Assembly: GCA_033297075.1 (NCBI GenBank)
Contig: MU858052.1
Span: 434,001 to 498,000, forward strand
Direction: 5' to 3'
DNA: 64,000 nucleotides
Source: Rhypophila decipiens
Lineage: Eukaryota > Ascomycota > Sordariomycetes > Sordariales > Naviculisporaceae
The translations under genes were made by a program, and so were the position numbers. Under the pieces are notes generated by a model that was given only the letters and a program-made list of their open reading frames with translations, made no database searches and was not told the origin of the DNA. Position 1 is the first letter of the stretch; every line of letters starts with the position of its first letter. This document shows, piece by piece, positions 11,939-22,144 of the stretch.

Positions 11939-13319
11939 TTATATGGCCACTTTGTCTCTCGTCCAACGTCACCGGCTGTTGCGACCAAGCCTAACGCTTT
12001 ACTCGGCAGCGCGGTCGGGTATTTTCTTGCTGATAAGGAGTCCGAAGACGGACGGAGCAGAGGATAACGGTCATCTGTGAGGCCAAAGTATTAGACTAGG
12101 GGCTTAATATTCAGGCACCACTTCTCTCGTATACAGGCACCAGTCCAATTTGACTTTTTCGAGGTATTCATTCTAGCTAGTCAAGGTATTTATTCTAGCT
12201 AATAAGGCCTTTATTCGAGCTAGTCAGGGCATTTATTAAAGCCAGTTAAGGTATATACTCGAGCCAGTCAAGGCCTCTATTCCAGCCAGTTAAAGCATTT
12301 ATTCCAACAAGTCAGGGTATCTACTCGACAATAGTAGTGCCTGTATATAAGAAGACTGGTGCACGTATGTTCGGCGCCTTTATTTTCACCATCAAGTAAG
12401 GTACCCCTTTACACGAGGCCTGTTTGAGGCACACTTTTCGAGGTGGAAATACACCGATACCACCAACCTGATCAGATACCTACTTGGGCATGCCTATGGA
12501 CATGCCATAATACAAACAGGTGCTAATTCGACTTTGGTATCATTAAACGTTGCCAGGTAAGGATCTTAACCCGGATACTATGATTATTATATACATTTCT
12601 TGTGTCCATAAATATGGCAAGGATGCCTGCCTGCCAGTTCCAAAGAGTCCGAGGTCTCATTTGATAGCCGCCAATCTTCGGACTACCAAAATAGCACACA
12701 GGCTTGTGGCGGTAGGGAGGGAGCCAGGCAGGCAGAGAGGGAGGTGTACTGGTCCTGCTAGGTACCATACCGTACACTTTCCTACAAGCCGTGCGTCTGG
12801 TGCCATGCCAAAGCCAAAAAAGCAATGCGTGTCTGGGTTGAAATATCAATCAAGAGACAAAAGATAAACAAGATAACAAACAAGAGAAACAAATATACAC
12901 ATGACAAGTAGTGGTACCGGTCGGGTATAAAGGGGTGAAAGGGCAGGGTTCGTACAACCGCAGAATAAACGACACAGCAACAAAACAAAACAAAACACAA
13001 CAAGTGAAACAGAGGTAATGACACGCCCCGTAGACTCACAGGGGCAGGCAGATAAAAGTCAAGGATTAAAATGCATATAAACAACACCAAAGACGTGCGG
13101 AGTGGGATAATCGACATAGCAAGGAACATCAACGACGAACTCACTGTCTCCGGAAAAAATCTCGTCGATATGCTTGCTCGTAGGTAGCGTTGACCCCGTC
13201 ATGGAAATTTGAAGAAATTTCATACGTCATGTCCTCGTTAGTCATGGCGAACGATCAAGAAGGTGAGTGATGGGCTGAACGGAACTGAGGAAATCGGAAT
13301 TGTCGTCCCCATCGACCGA
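11939..13319. other. Intergenic, convergent 3' flanks with repeat element
   Basis: Tail-to-tail spacer between the MoCF gene (+) and the gene at 13320-14996 (-). It contains the inverted-repeat-bounded minisatellite at 12115-12362 (separate entry). The rest (12363-13319) is A/C-rich on the plus strand, with short ORFs that lack any recognisable domain; the 120-codon hydrophobic minus ORF at 12782-13144 is T-rich untranslated sequence in appearance. Confidence 0.6.
12115..12362. repeat. 248-bp element: 26-bp inverted repeats around eight ~22-bp tandem repeats
   Basis: Left arm 12115-12140 and right arm 12337-12362 are inverted copies, identical at 21 of 26 positions by hand alignment; both read GCACCA at the outer end and TATACAGGCAC at the inner end. 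Between them lie about eight imperfect 20-23 bp units starting at 12163, 12185, 12206, 12227, 12250, 12272, 12294 and 12315, built on a GG-TATTTATTC-AGC-AGTCAA theme. No open frame and no clear target-site duplication. It may be a MITE-like or foldback element with an internal minisatellite, or a structured pair of arms that grew around a simple repeat. Confidence 0.75.
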
Positions 13320-14996
13320 TCAGTCATCATCTTCCCAGCCCCCTCCACCCATACCACCACCACCACCACCACCATCGTCAAACACCTCAACCGTCGTCCC
13401 CAACGCCTCTTTCCCCTGCCGAATCATGTCCAAGATGTGCGCATTAAACGCATCTACCCGTGCGTCGGCGTCCCTCTCGGCGGCTATTTTCCTCTGAGCA
13501 AGCTCTTTTGCCTCGTCCGTTAGTCGTGGGCTGGCTTGGATGTCCTTGACGTCTACTATCCCGGCCGTCGTCATTCTTCTAGCCGTAGGCATCGCTGCCC
13601 ATGCGCTGGGATGGTGTCGATGCGTTCGTGCTGTTGGTGATGGTATGCTTGCGCCCATTGCAGCTCTGCTCTGGCGGCTGGATGGTCTGGATGCAGGGCG
13701 GGATGAGAGTCCAGGAGGGTGGGGCATGAAACCGAAACGATTCGGGGTGCCATGGTGTGTAGGCGATGGTGTCGGCTGGGAGGCGACTGGTATTGGGATG
13801 CGGCTAGGTGTCGCGAATGATGGCGGGGAGCGTTGTTGTGCAAAGCTCGCGGTGCTTGCGGGCTCGCGAGAAGCCAGATGCGATGATCCGGCATATGAGA
13901 CTCGGAAAGAAGCCAAGCTGCTTCTCGTGTGCACAGTAGAACTGCCGCTGGCCCGTGACACTGGGACATTGATCCGTCTGCCGCTGCTAGCAGCAGTCTG
14001 GGAATAGTATCCTACACCCGAGTTCCGAGCCCGGGAAAAGCTGGTTCTCGGGGCCGGCGCCTTCTGTATTGGTGCGCCAAATATCCGTGGCTGCCTATCC
14101 TGCGGCTCGTCGTCCACCATGACCCAATTCCTCCTCAGCTCGTCATTCTCGCTGACCTGTCGTCGTTTAATGGCGGGTCGCGGCGTCGAATCCGGCGTGC
14201 TCATCTCGTGAAATACAGGTGATTGGGGTGTGAATGTGGTGTAGTCTGATTGTTGAAGAAAGTGGCCCTGCACAGGTTGAGGTTGCTCGGTCTGCAGGGT
14301 CGGCACGTCATGTTCGTTGCACCAAACCTTCTCGGTTCGGGACGCTTCAGCCCCGTTGATATCGTAGCCATCGCCCCCTCCCGCATGGAATCCCCTAAAC
14401 ACCCCGTTCTTGCAAAACTCCAACACTCTTCCAACAACCTCCCCGATGGTGCTGAAGGCGAAACTACTCCATCCTAATGACCTCGGGGAACTCGGTTGAT
14501 CGGGGGTGGCATTGTTTTCCGCAAATCGACTGGACGGGGACTCAAGCTCATCGTGGGCCTCTCTGGGACCTAGGGCTCTCCTATAGTCTACGTCAGAGTA
14601 AACACTTTCTTCCAGTATACCATTCTCGACTCCAGTGGGCGCACCCATTGGAGTCGCATTGATTTGGCCCGCAAGTGTGTATCTGATCTGCCTGCCAGCG
14701 GCTGCTCTTCCCAAGCTTTTCTCGTCGTGCGCTCCGTCCATGTTCATGTTCCAGTCGATGGGAGTTGACTCCCTCGTGCTCATGCGCTTTCTTTTCGTCG
14801 TGCCGGTGGCGTGGATGGGGCTAGTTGACATGGAGATGTCTGAGTAGAGGCTCCCGGTTGACTTTGCTAGGTTGTAGCTCGAGGCCGAAGGCGATATGGG
14901 CGGCCGAAAGATGCCAGCGCTCAGTGGATGGCCGGGTCCTGCGCCTGAATCGAAGGTGTATGCACCAGGCATGCGAAACTCATTTCCAGACGCCAT
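13320..14996 (-). CDS. Conserved-looking protein of unknown function
   Basis: Single exon, 558 residues, starting MASGNEFRMPGAYTF. I do not recognise a named family. Mostly disordered, Ser/Pro/Arg-rich. One ordered, hydrophobic patch lies around residues 175-212 (GWSSFAFSTIGEVVGRVLEF, then CKNGVFRGFHAGGG), and a second aromatic-acidic patch reads NWVMVDDEP near residue 290. A charged helix with AHILDMIRQGKEALG follows near residue 520, and the tail is a Gly run ending in GGWEDDD. The Gly tract is encoded by a GGT-type microsatellite near 13348-13375. It lies tail-to-tail with the MoCF gene. The continuous frame over 1.7 kb and its codon use make a real gene likely; the function is unknown. 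Confidence 0.8.
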   Translation of the reverse strand: MASGNEFRMPGAYTFDSGAGPGHPLSAGIFRPPISPSASSYNLAKSTGSLYSDISMSTSPIHATGTTKRKRMSTRESTPIDWNMNMDGAHDEKSLGRAAAGRQIRYTLAGQINATPMGAPTGVENGILEESVYSDVDYRRALGPREAHDELESPSSRFAENNATPDQPSSPRSLGWSSFAFSTIGEVVGRVLEFCKNGVFRGFHAGGGDGYDINGAEASRTEKVWCNEHDVPTLQTEQPQPVQGHFLQQSDYTTFTPQSPVFHEMSTPDSTPRPAIKRRQVSENDELRRNWVMVDDEPQDRQPRIFGAPIQKAPAPRTSFSRARNSGVGYYSQTAASSGRRINVPVSRASGSSTVHTRSSLASFRVSYAGSSHLASREPASTASFAQQRSPPSFATPSRIPIPVASQPTPSPTHHGTPNRFGFMPHPPGLSSRPASRPSSRQSRAAMGASIPSPTARTHRHHPSAWAAMPTARRMTTAGIVDVKDIQASPRLTDEAKELAQRKIAAERDADARVDAFNAHILDMIRQGKEALGTTVEVFDDGGGGGGGMGGGGWEDDD

Positions 14997-16297
14997 GGCG
15001 GACAGATAAGGTATCGTAAGGTCGATACGTTCGATTATCGGGCCTCGGTCAGGGCCTGATCGGAGGCGCTATCGGTGTCGGGCAGCTGCTGGCCAACTCA
15101 GCGTGGTGATTCAACCGATGCGCTGGCGCACTGGCGTGTACAGATCGAAATGCCGGTCGCGTGCAGTAGTCGTTGTCGCAAACGCAGAGCAAGTCCTGCG
15201 CATCGCCCAATCTAGTACGTCTGTCAATTCCAACTTGCCAGCCCTGTATGTTCCTGCCTGTCCTGGGGGCAGGGCTGGGGCTGATGAGTTGGCGCGTGAT
15301 GAGGCTGTTGAGCCTGGGTGTCGCACGTTCAGTTCACCCAAGGCTTCAACCAACCGCTGACTGGTAGATAGGAGCAGAATTTCTACAACGTTGGATCGCA
15401 CACTGGTTTAAGTTCTGGTGGCGTTATAACGTTGAAGCGTTCTGCGAGATGAACGGTATTGGCGCAGTTAAGTCGTCCACTTTTTGCTCCGTGAACACAA
15501 CCTGTGTTGCTCCAAGCTTCCCCTCCTGTGACAGCAAATCCACGTTCCCGTGATCGACCTCTGCGGGAGCTACCGTGACGTAGCGTTGCTTATGCAAAGC
15601 TTGGGTGCGGCTCGATGGTTTAACCTGACGTCGGTTGAATTCCAGTCGCAAATTCGGGAAGCGGTGTCGATGCCGAAAGAGTAGTATGGAAAGATGAAAA
15701 GATGAGAATGCTCCCAACGCGTTGAGCGATAAACTTGTTCGTTTTACATAGGATCTTGTGTTTGGATGTTACGACGACGGCGGTGTCCGGATGTTGTGCG
15801 ACGAGGACGATCCTGGCGAATGGTCAACGGCGAAGGTCCAGCGGTTCCCGTCCCTCAACAAACATTTTTCAGTCCGTTGCTGTGGAGCCCAGGTGGGGTA
15901 AAGATGGAAATTGGGGGCCATTTGATAGTGGCGGTCACCAAATTTCAGGGGTTTGTTATGCTAGAGGCGGGGCACTGGCTGGACCCTCGATGCGACAATA
16001 TTTACGGGGTATGGAGCCCAGTGGTTCGGATCACGGCAGATGTCAACAATCAGACGGAAACAAAAATTCATAGTGAGCCAGAGCTCTGTATGTAATAGTG
16101 TATTTAGCAAAACGCCAAATCAGCTCTATGTATCTAAAGTAGGTACCTTGCGGTGTTGGTATTACTCTCCTAAGCAGGATCCAGATTGCCAATGACGCCG
16201 GACGAAAAAGATTAAAGGAAAATAACATCGTGACGAGGTCCGCCTTCTTACCCGTAACTACCTCGGGAGCCGGACCGAAAACGGCCTCACGATCCGA
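14997..16297. other. Intergenic spacer, 1.3 kb
   Basis: 5' flank of the 558-residue gene and 3' flank of the HD-domain gene, both on the minus strand. ORFs up to 112 codons occur on both strands without domains or splice partners. I see no gene. Confidence 0.55.
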
Positions 16298-17329
16298 CTA
16301 TTTATCCTTCGGCTTCGGGCCGTCGGCGTAGTACGCAGTCTGCATCGAGAGCTTCTCCGGCGCGACACCGCCCTCGACGCCCTCGTCGCCATGAACATGG
16401 GCATGTCCGTCCCAAAACGCCTCGCGCTCCTTCATCAAGTCCTCGGCCCAAGCCTGGACCTCGTCCAGGACAATTCTGGTCTTGACATACGCAAACTCGC
16501 CTAGATCCAGCTTTCCCTGTCCGCGCTTCTCGTACTCCACCATCTGCAACAGCAGCTCGAGCTTGTCGATGTCATGGACGTAGTGGCTCTCGAGGGTCTG
16601 CGAGTCCTCGTACTCCTGCCAGATGGCGCGAATGTCCTCCCCGACATTGCCCCCCTCAAAATTCCCGAGCAGACGCTTGGTGATATAATCCATGGTCGTC
16701 GCCTCGCGTCGGCTCTTCTCGGGCTTTTCGACCCCATCAACGGGCGTAATGTCGCCGACGAGGGATTCCGCCATGTCGTGGATCAAGCACATCTTCATGC
16801 ACTTGTGCAGGTCGAGTTTTCCGGCAAGCGAAGGCGGCGCGCACATGCTGATTAGGGACATGCGATACATGTGGTCCGAGATTGACTCTCCGCTGTATTG
16901 GCGGTGTCAGCCCAAGCTATTCAGGTCATAAAGCCGGAAGCAAACTCACCGCTGTATCCCGAACCGTCGCCAGCCCTCACGTTTCGTGGTCTTGAGACGT
17001 TCAAGGATGTGGAAGTATCCAATCGGCGAGCTGGATCCCTCGGCCGGCTTTCCGGTAGAAATCGTGTCCAAGACCTTCTCTACCGTCCATGGTCCTTCGA
17101 CTTTGGGGATTGGTACGATGTCGACGTCTAGAATCGTCTGTTAGTGAAGATGCACGGAAGACGGCGGTGTGTTGTCTGTCCGGGTCGGCACTCCGATCAG
17201 CCGCTAGCTGGGGAACTTACCGAACACGGGCTCTTGGCCCTTTGTGCCATTCTCTGAGACCACCTGGGGCGCGATGCTCACTACAGTCTCCTGGGCATCG
17301 GCGCCGCTCTCTGCTACGCTGGGCGACAT
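16298..17329 (-). CDS. HD-domain 5'-nucleotidase (HDDC2/YfbR-like)
   Basis: Three exons: 17221..17329, 16950..17127 and 16298..16892; 293 residues with all phases closing. The product begins MSPSVAESGADAQETVV, then PVDVDI-like linker sequence into GYFHILERLKTTKREGWRRF and GESISDHMYRM. The HD-domain metal ligands are visible: His in SDHMYRM, the HD pair in CLIHDMAESLVGDITP, and the Asp in HDIDKLELLLQMVEYE. This is the family of human HDDC2, E. coli YfbR and yeast Ygk1, which dephosphorylate (deoxy)nucleoside 5'-monophosphates. The C-terminal ~70 residues are a variable His/Gly-rich extension. It is a housekeeping-type gene; residues needed for metal binding are intact. Confidence 0.93.
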
Positions 17330-17890
17330 GTTGGTGTGAATATGGATACTGCGTGGGCGTCAAGATATCGGTTTCGTCACAGGTACTGTAAGAGTGCGAA
17401 ATGGCGGAGTACCGGGAATCTGATCACGGAAAGAACCTCAAAAGCAGCAACAAGAATCCGGTAGTTGGTGCTATGAATCACTGCTCCAGCCAAGGGAAGG
17501 AATAACAAGGCGCAAACGAAAGACTATTTCGAGAAGTGACAGTGGGAAAGTTGTGAGACGGTGCTGACACCGAGAGGATGAATTCCAAGCATTTCCACAC
17601 TGCAAGCGGTCGCGATGCCCCCACATCCCGTCAGGTTTGGCGGGGTGTTTGGTAGCAGGGCGGTGAAGTCACAGGGGAAATCAACAGGGGTGCGGCACTC
17701 ACTTAAGTAACCTTGTTTGCTCCGTCAGCGCTATGCCGCTTATACCAGAGAGGATGATGTCAGTGGCCAGCGAACAAATGTATGCATTCCGTATCGTGTA
17801 TCCTGGCAATGAAAATACCGTATTTACCATATAAACACGCCCCTTATCCTGGCCTCAACCCAACTCTTACCCAGCGAGAGACCAAGATTG
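17330..17890. other. Upstream region of HD-domain gene
   Basis: Promoter side of the minus-strand HD-domain gene. No recognisable coding sequence and no clear TATA box. Confidence 0.4.
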
Positions 17891-18078
17891 TCAGGCTCGT
17901 GACTCGTCTTCCCAGCCGTCATCGCCGTCCTCGTCCTCGGCATCTTCGGCGAGCTGGGTGGCCGCAGCGGCTACCACTGCCGGCGCAACACCCACTTCGA
18001 GTGCCGCGAGCACCTCGGTGATGAGGACCTTGAGCATCTTGAGCATGGCCGGCACGATCGTGTACTGTCCTGGGGGCT
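17891..18078 (-). pseudogene. Relic resembling the importin Kap114 (importin-9) C-terminus
   Basis: On the minus strand an open stretch of about 60 codons ends at the TGA complement of 17891-17893. It reads KPPGQYTIVPAMLKMLKVLI, then an Ala/Val-rich helix, then an acidic end EDEDGDDGWEDE. From memory of the family this resembles the last helices and acidic tail of fungal importin-9/Kap114 proteins. Upstream there is only a possible short exon (18105-18150, ELYAFERVV) and then a stop, so about 950 residues of an importin are missing. It is probably a broken duplicate; a tiny unknown gene is the alternative. Confidence 0.5.
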
Positions 18079-18225
18079 TTGACAGTGAAAGATTAGCTCC
18101 GTGTCAACTGCGTACATACGGATACAACTCTCTCAAACGCGTACAGCTCTGTTGACTGGCAATTGCTTCCATGTATCATCTACAAGAGTTGACCGAGGTG
18201 CCTTGAACTTCTTATTTGAGATGGG

Positions 18226-18285
18226 ACAACCCTTTTCCGACCTACAGTGGTCACCAACCCATCATTGTTCCCTTCCAAGTCCAGG
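18226..18285 (-). pseudogene. Fragment copied from the adjacent S10 carboxypeptidase gene
   Basis: About 60 bases closely match the carboxypeptidase coding sequence at about 19365-19422. The minus-strand translation GNNDGLVTTVGRKRV parallels GNNDGLVNTEGQKRV of the intact gene, including the catalytic Asp position. The run CACCAACCCATCATTGTTCC is identical in both. Similarity fades on both sides, so only a scrap survives. Confidence 0.75.
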
Positions 18286-18299
18286 TTTCTAGCTGCATA

Positions 18300-19059
18300 A
18301 TGCTGAGCTTTTCATGCCAACACCTGGTAAAGTGGGCTGTGTATGTGCCCCTTAAAGATATATATTCGTCATCTTGAACGTGAGGAGAAGGCCATGGGGT
18401 GTGAAAATGGGGTTTAAGAAGAACGCTTCACAGACCCTACAGGTTTCTTGTCACACATATATATCCAGCTTCAGCGCATCTCAGAGATTAAATATACGAG
18501 TATACAGCAACTGTTAAAAGCGTATAGAAAGTATTTCAGACACCATTTTTCGAATACCAAGTCAAGAGGCTAATGCGAACGCTCCCCGGCTCACTAATAA
18601 GTATTGTCTGATAACTCGTAGTATTTTAAGGCGGTATCACTTTATTCTTAACAACTTGACAAGGGTCTTTCCAGTATTCTTCAGAATCTCTTTAACTGTG
18701 CAAAACGGCAAGATAGTTTCACCCCATGCCCTCTGCAGTAAACTAGCATCCCTCATAGCGCGAACCACTCTGTACCTTTCTATACAAATAACGTGAGAGC
18801 AAGATAATGGCAGGGATATTGACAGGCAGAGGTGAAACTATTTCGTCGTTCTGCGCGGTCAAAGAGATACTCACAGTAGCACGGATAAAACCAGCGTATC
18901 GAAACACTCATGCCGGAACCTCTTAGCGATCAACATAAAAGGGATTCTCATCCCAGGAATACATGGTACACCATACACGGAAAAGGAATTAAATGTAATC
19001 AATTAGGGACATACCTAGGTATGGGTACTACTTGTATGAATGCATGAGACAGTCAAGCC
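18300..19059. other. Intergenic, A/T-rich
   Basis: Lies between the relics and the carboxypeptidase stop codon. A/T-rich with no open frame of note. It may contain further decayed sequence, but nothing I could align. Confidence 0.45.
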
Positions 19060-20693
19060 TCAGACAGGACACCTCTTATCCCCTTTCCTCATGCCCATCC
19101 AGCACCCCACAAGCCAAGTGGTTGCCTCCCTCTGATCATCCGTGGAAGAATGCCCAGCCTCATCAACTGTGAAGAAAGCGAGCTTATTCTTGATGGGCCC
19201 ATCGTCTGTCTTCTTCCACTGCCCCCCCTTCACTAAGAAGTCCTGATAATCAGCCTCCCGGTCCTTTCCACGTGCATAGGCATAAAGCCGCAACGGGTAC
19301 TTCCAATCCACAAACTCATGCATCCTGTATGAAGCCTGTCTCCTCCACACCAGGGAATCAAACACCCTTTTCTGACCTTCCGTGTTCACCAACCCATCAT
19401 TGTTCCCGTTCAACACTAGCACCCGAGTGTCTGTCTTGTTCAGGATTCTCTCTATGTGATTCGTACTGGGAACATAGAATCCACCATGTTTTACCCACTC
19501 ACCATGTACTTCAGGATTGTAGCTGTCGTACCGTTCCTGATATGTAACACCCAACTCCCCTCTGATACTTTCATTCTTCAAGAAGGTCTCGATGTTTCCT
19601 TCAGGCATTGGTTTCATAACAGGTGGTCGGGTTCTCTCGGTGTACCTATCGTCATATAGTTGCATCTCATTCAAGCCAAGTTCTGCATTAACATAGTCCG
19701 AAAGGCGATTACACACGGAAGCGGTTTGATTGCAGGTTTCTATGTCGTGCTTTTCCCGGCAGATGGCGGCACTACGCTCACATTGTGGCGCATATATTTC
19801 GAGCTCATCGCAGATGCTGTCATTGAACAGTGGGAACTTCCTTGGAGATGCAGGGTTGCAGTTGTGCTCGAATAGAGCAAGTTGGTAAGCAGTAAACCCA
19901 TCAACCCACCCATTTTCCAGGATAACTGACGCTATTTCTGGGATGGTGTTGTTAGGATGGCCGCGTCGCGAGTTGATGTAGTCGGCGACAGCAGGCGCGA
20001 AGACCCCACCAAAAGAATGGCCGTGGAAGTGGAGATGGTTAGAGGCATACTGCGGGAGTACGTCGTTGAAAAAACTCAGGAGAAAGTTGTATAAATCCTG
20101 GGTAACTTCATCCAAGTTGTTGGGTATGCCGTCGATAGAGCCCCAGACAGCTCCTGGGGTAGCGCTGAAGCCGACGCCAACGGGTTGATCGATGAAAAGG
20201 AGATTAGTGAACTCTGTCCAGGTGGTATTCTCATAGACCGTGCCGTTGCTGTGTTCGTTGAGACTACATGGCCCGATGGCAAGAAAGAGGGCTGTCAGAG
20301 CGGAGCTGCCCGGTCCACCTGGGAGATACACCGTGGTAGGGCTGTTTTTGGGATCGTTTCGGCTTTCGATGAACCCTTTTTATTGTGTCAGCGGGCGGCA
20401 CGTCTGATGATCAACTAAAACGCCTCAGACTTACAGTGGAAGAGTCTCTTTTCGTCAGACAAGTTTACTTCACCACTGTATTGCCTGCTTCCCGCATTGC
20501 ATGCTATGGAGTTGGGCCCGAGTTCCTTGCGGGTATACGGGAAGAGTGGCTCCCGTGTGCTGATGGCGTAATTATCGGAAGCTGTTATTGGCCCTTGGTT
20601 CTCCGAATCACTGGATCTAGCAGGTAGGGGATTCGCGAGCGAGTGGTGTGCGAAGCCCAGGAGGAGAAGAATTTGGCAGACGGCGGGACGCAT
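19060..20693 (-). CDS. Secreted serine carboxypeptidase, S10 family
   Basis: Two exons, 20435..20693 and 19060..20375; 524 residues. The 59-nt intron splits a Trp codon (HW/FIESRNDPKNSP). The N-terminus MRPAVCQILLLLGFAHHSLA is a signal peptide. Family landmarks: SGEVNLSDEKRLFHW, the oxyanion/carboxylate-binding LPGGPGSS near residue 104, the nucleophile Ser in GHSFGG at about 207, the Asp in LVLNGNNDG at about 413 and the His in EAGHSS at about 495. Several N-x-S/T sites and paired Cys fit an extracellular or vacuolar glycoprotein. It removes C-terminal residues from peptides at acidic pH. The catalytic triad is intact. A scrap of a second copy lies downstream at 18226-18285. Confidence 0.95.
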
Positions 20694-21683
20694 CGTGAAA
20701 TGAGCGGGCGCGAGGAATAGCTGGAAGGTGAATGATTGGCAATGCTGATGGAATGATATTGGGGCTAGTGGTGGATGCGTGCCGTTTGATGGCCGTTGGG
20801 TGTCTGGGTTGAGGAAAACAATCGACCTGAGAAGATCCAAGAAAGAGATGGGCTGAGCATCGACGACAGATTGCAATGGATCGGTTCTCTTATCTCCAAG
20901 AGTCGGGAGCGTGCGGTGCGGCCTCTCCAGCGCGGTTGCCAGATTGATCCCCACACAAGGGATAGCCAGAAGGGATAGCCAGAAGGGACGATTCGCATGT
21001 CCATGACCACGTCGATGGAGCTCATGGGTGAGGGCCTAGTCGCTCTCGCCTTCATAGTCGCTGCGGAGATGCGGGTTCCCTCTTTCCCTGGTCGAAGGTG
21101 CAGAAGGAAGTTCGAAGCGAAGGCTTCCAGCTTCATCGATAGATGAGGTGCTTCGCAAAAATGCAACAAGCATCCATCACCATGCCGAAATTATCCCCGA
21201 GCCGGTCGTGACTTCCCAGAACTGACGAAAACATCTCTCCGCTCACCCAAAGAAGGTGACTTCCTGCTCAAACAGCTGCCTCAACGCGCGTCAGTATCAG
21301 TTATTTGCAACTTGTGAAGAAAAGAATAGACAAATACTTACGATGAAGAAGACATCATGGCCATTTTCTCGTCAATACCCCAATCCAGAACTGTCCTTTA
21401 CCAGCTGTCAAAAGAAGACGCGATGTTTGCTTTTTTTATATTTTTTTTATATAGCAGAGCCTGCACAAGTGTGGATGATACCTGCAAAAGTCTAGACCCG
21501 GGGAGAAGTAGCCTTTCGCTCCTGATATCACAAGCAAGCCATAGAGCCTGCCCGATCAAGTCAGGTAATCGTGGTAGGGGTGGGGATAAACTCCGGATGA
21601 AAGTCTGCATGCAAGGGAAGGAGCGACCCATAAAGGAGGCGGGGTGCACGTTCCATCCCAACAATCCTCCCCGATTAGCTACC
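20694..21683. other. 5' flank of carboxypeptidase and upstream of tRNA
   Basis: About 1 kb with no recognised gene. Short ORFs on both strands lack domains. At 21670-21680 an 11-base copy of the tRNA 5' end (CCCGATTAGCT) sits 15 bases upstream of the true tRNA. Confidence 0.5.
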
Positions 21684-21790
21684 GCCCGATTAGCTCAGCT
21701 GGTTAGAGCGTCGTACTAATACCATACCTGTAAATACGGGTGTTGTATACGGTCATGCGAAGGTCAACAGTTCAATCCTGTTATTGGGCA
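21684..21790 (+). tRNA. tRNA-Ile (anticodon AAT) with a 33-nt intron
   Basis: Acceptor stem GCCCGAT (21684-21690) pairs with ATTGGGC (21783-21789), leaving discriminator A at 21790. The D arm is GCTCAGCTGGTTAGAGC. The anticodon stem TCGTA pairs with TGCGA, and the loop reads CTAATA before the intron, so the anticodon AAT is at 21718-21720. The intron 21722-21754 begins one base 3' of the anticodon, the standard position. The T arm is AACAG-TTCAATC-CTGTT. A T-run within 15 bases downstream (CTCTCTTTTTGC) fits a pol III terminator. The D and T arms match eukaryotic tRNA-Ile(AAT). Confidence 0.93.
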
Positions 21791-21856
21791 TCTCTCTTTT
21801 TGCTTTTTTTGCATCTTGAAAATCTCCATTTGCACCCAATAGTATGTGTTACGGCA

Positions 21857-21903
21857 GCTGTATACGGACATACGAAGGTCCATTGTTCAATCGCATGGTT
21901 ATT
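21857..21903 (+). pseudogene. Decayed 3'-half copy of the tRNA-Ile gene including part of its intron
   Basis: GCTGTATACGGACATACGAA followed by GGTC matches the tRNA intron end and 3' anticodon stem at 21742-21765 in 21 of 24 positions; GTTCAATC of the T loop is conserved but both T-arm and acceptor pairing are lost. Because intron sequence is included, the copy arose at DNA level. Confidence 0.7.
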
Positions 21904-22144
21904 TTCTTTTGCCATTGTGTAGGTTCTTTCTGCAATCTCTTGTTGTCACCACGGCGTAAAGTCACCGGCAAAGAAGTGAGTGCATTGCTCATGAAAGGAA
22001 AACAAAACAGTCATATTATATGTATCCGTACAGACTAATAACAAGCAGATAAAAAGGGACCACTCCTGATTGTTCCCGGGCCAACAAAACAGCAACCAAA
22101 CACAGATTCAGTTTATCCGGTTTTAAGAGATCGGAAATGGCCAG

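Noticed and set aside
14100..14140. NWVMVDDEP in the 558-residue protein as a seventh member of the tail-motif family
   Set aside because: The motif is internal, acids follow it rather than precede it, and the gene is 14 kb away with a different layout; probably a chance short motif.
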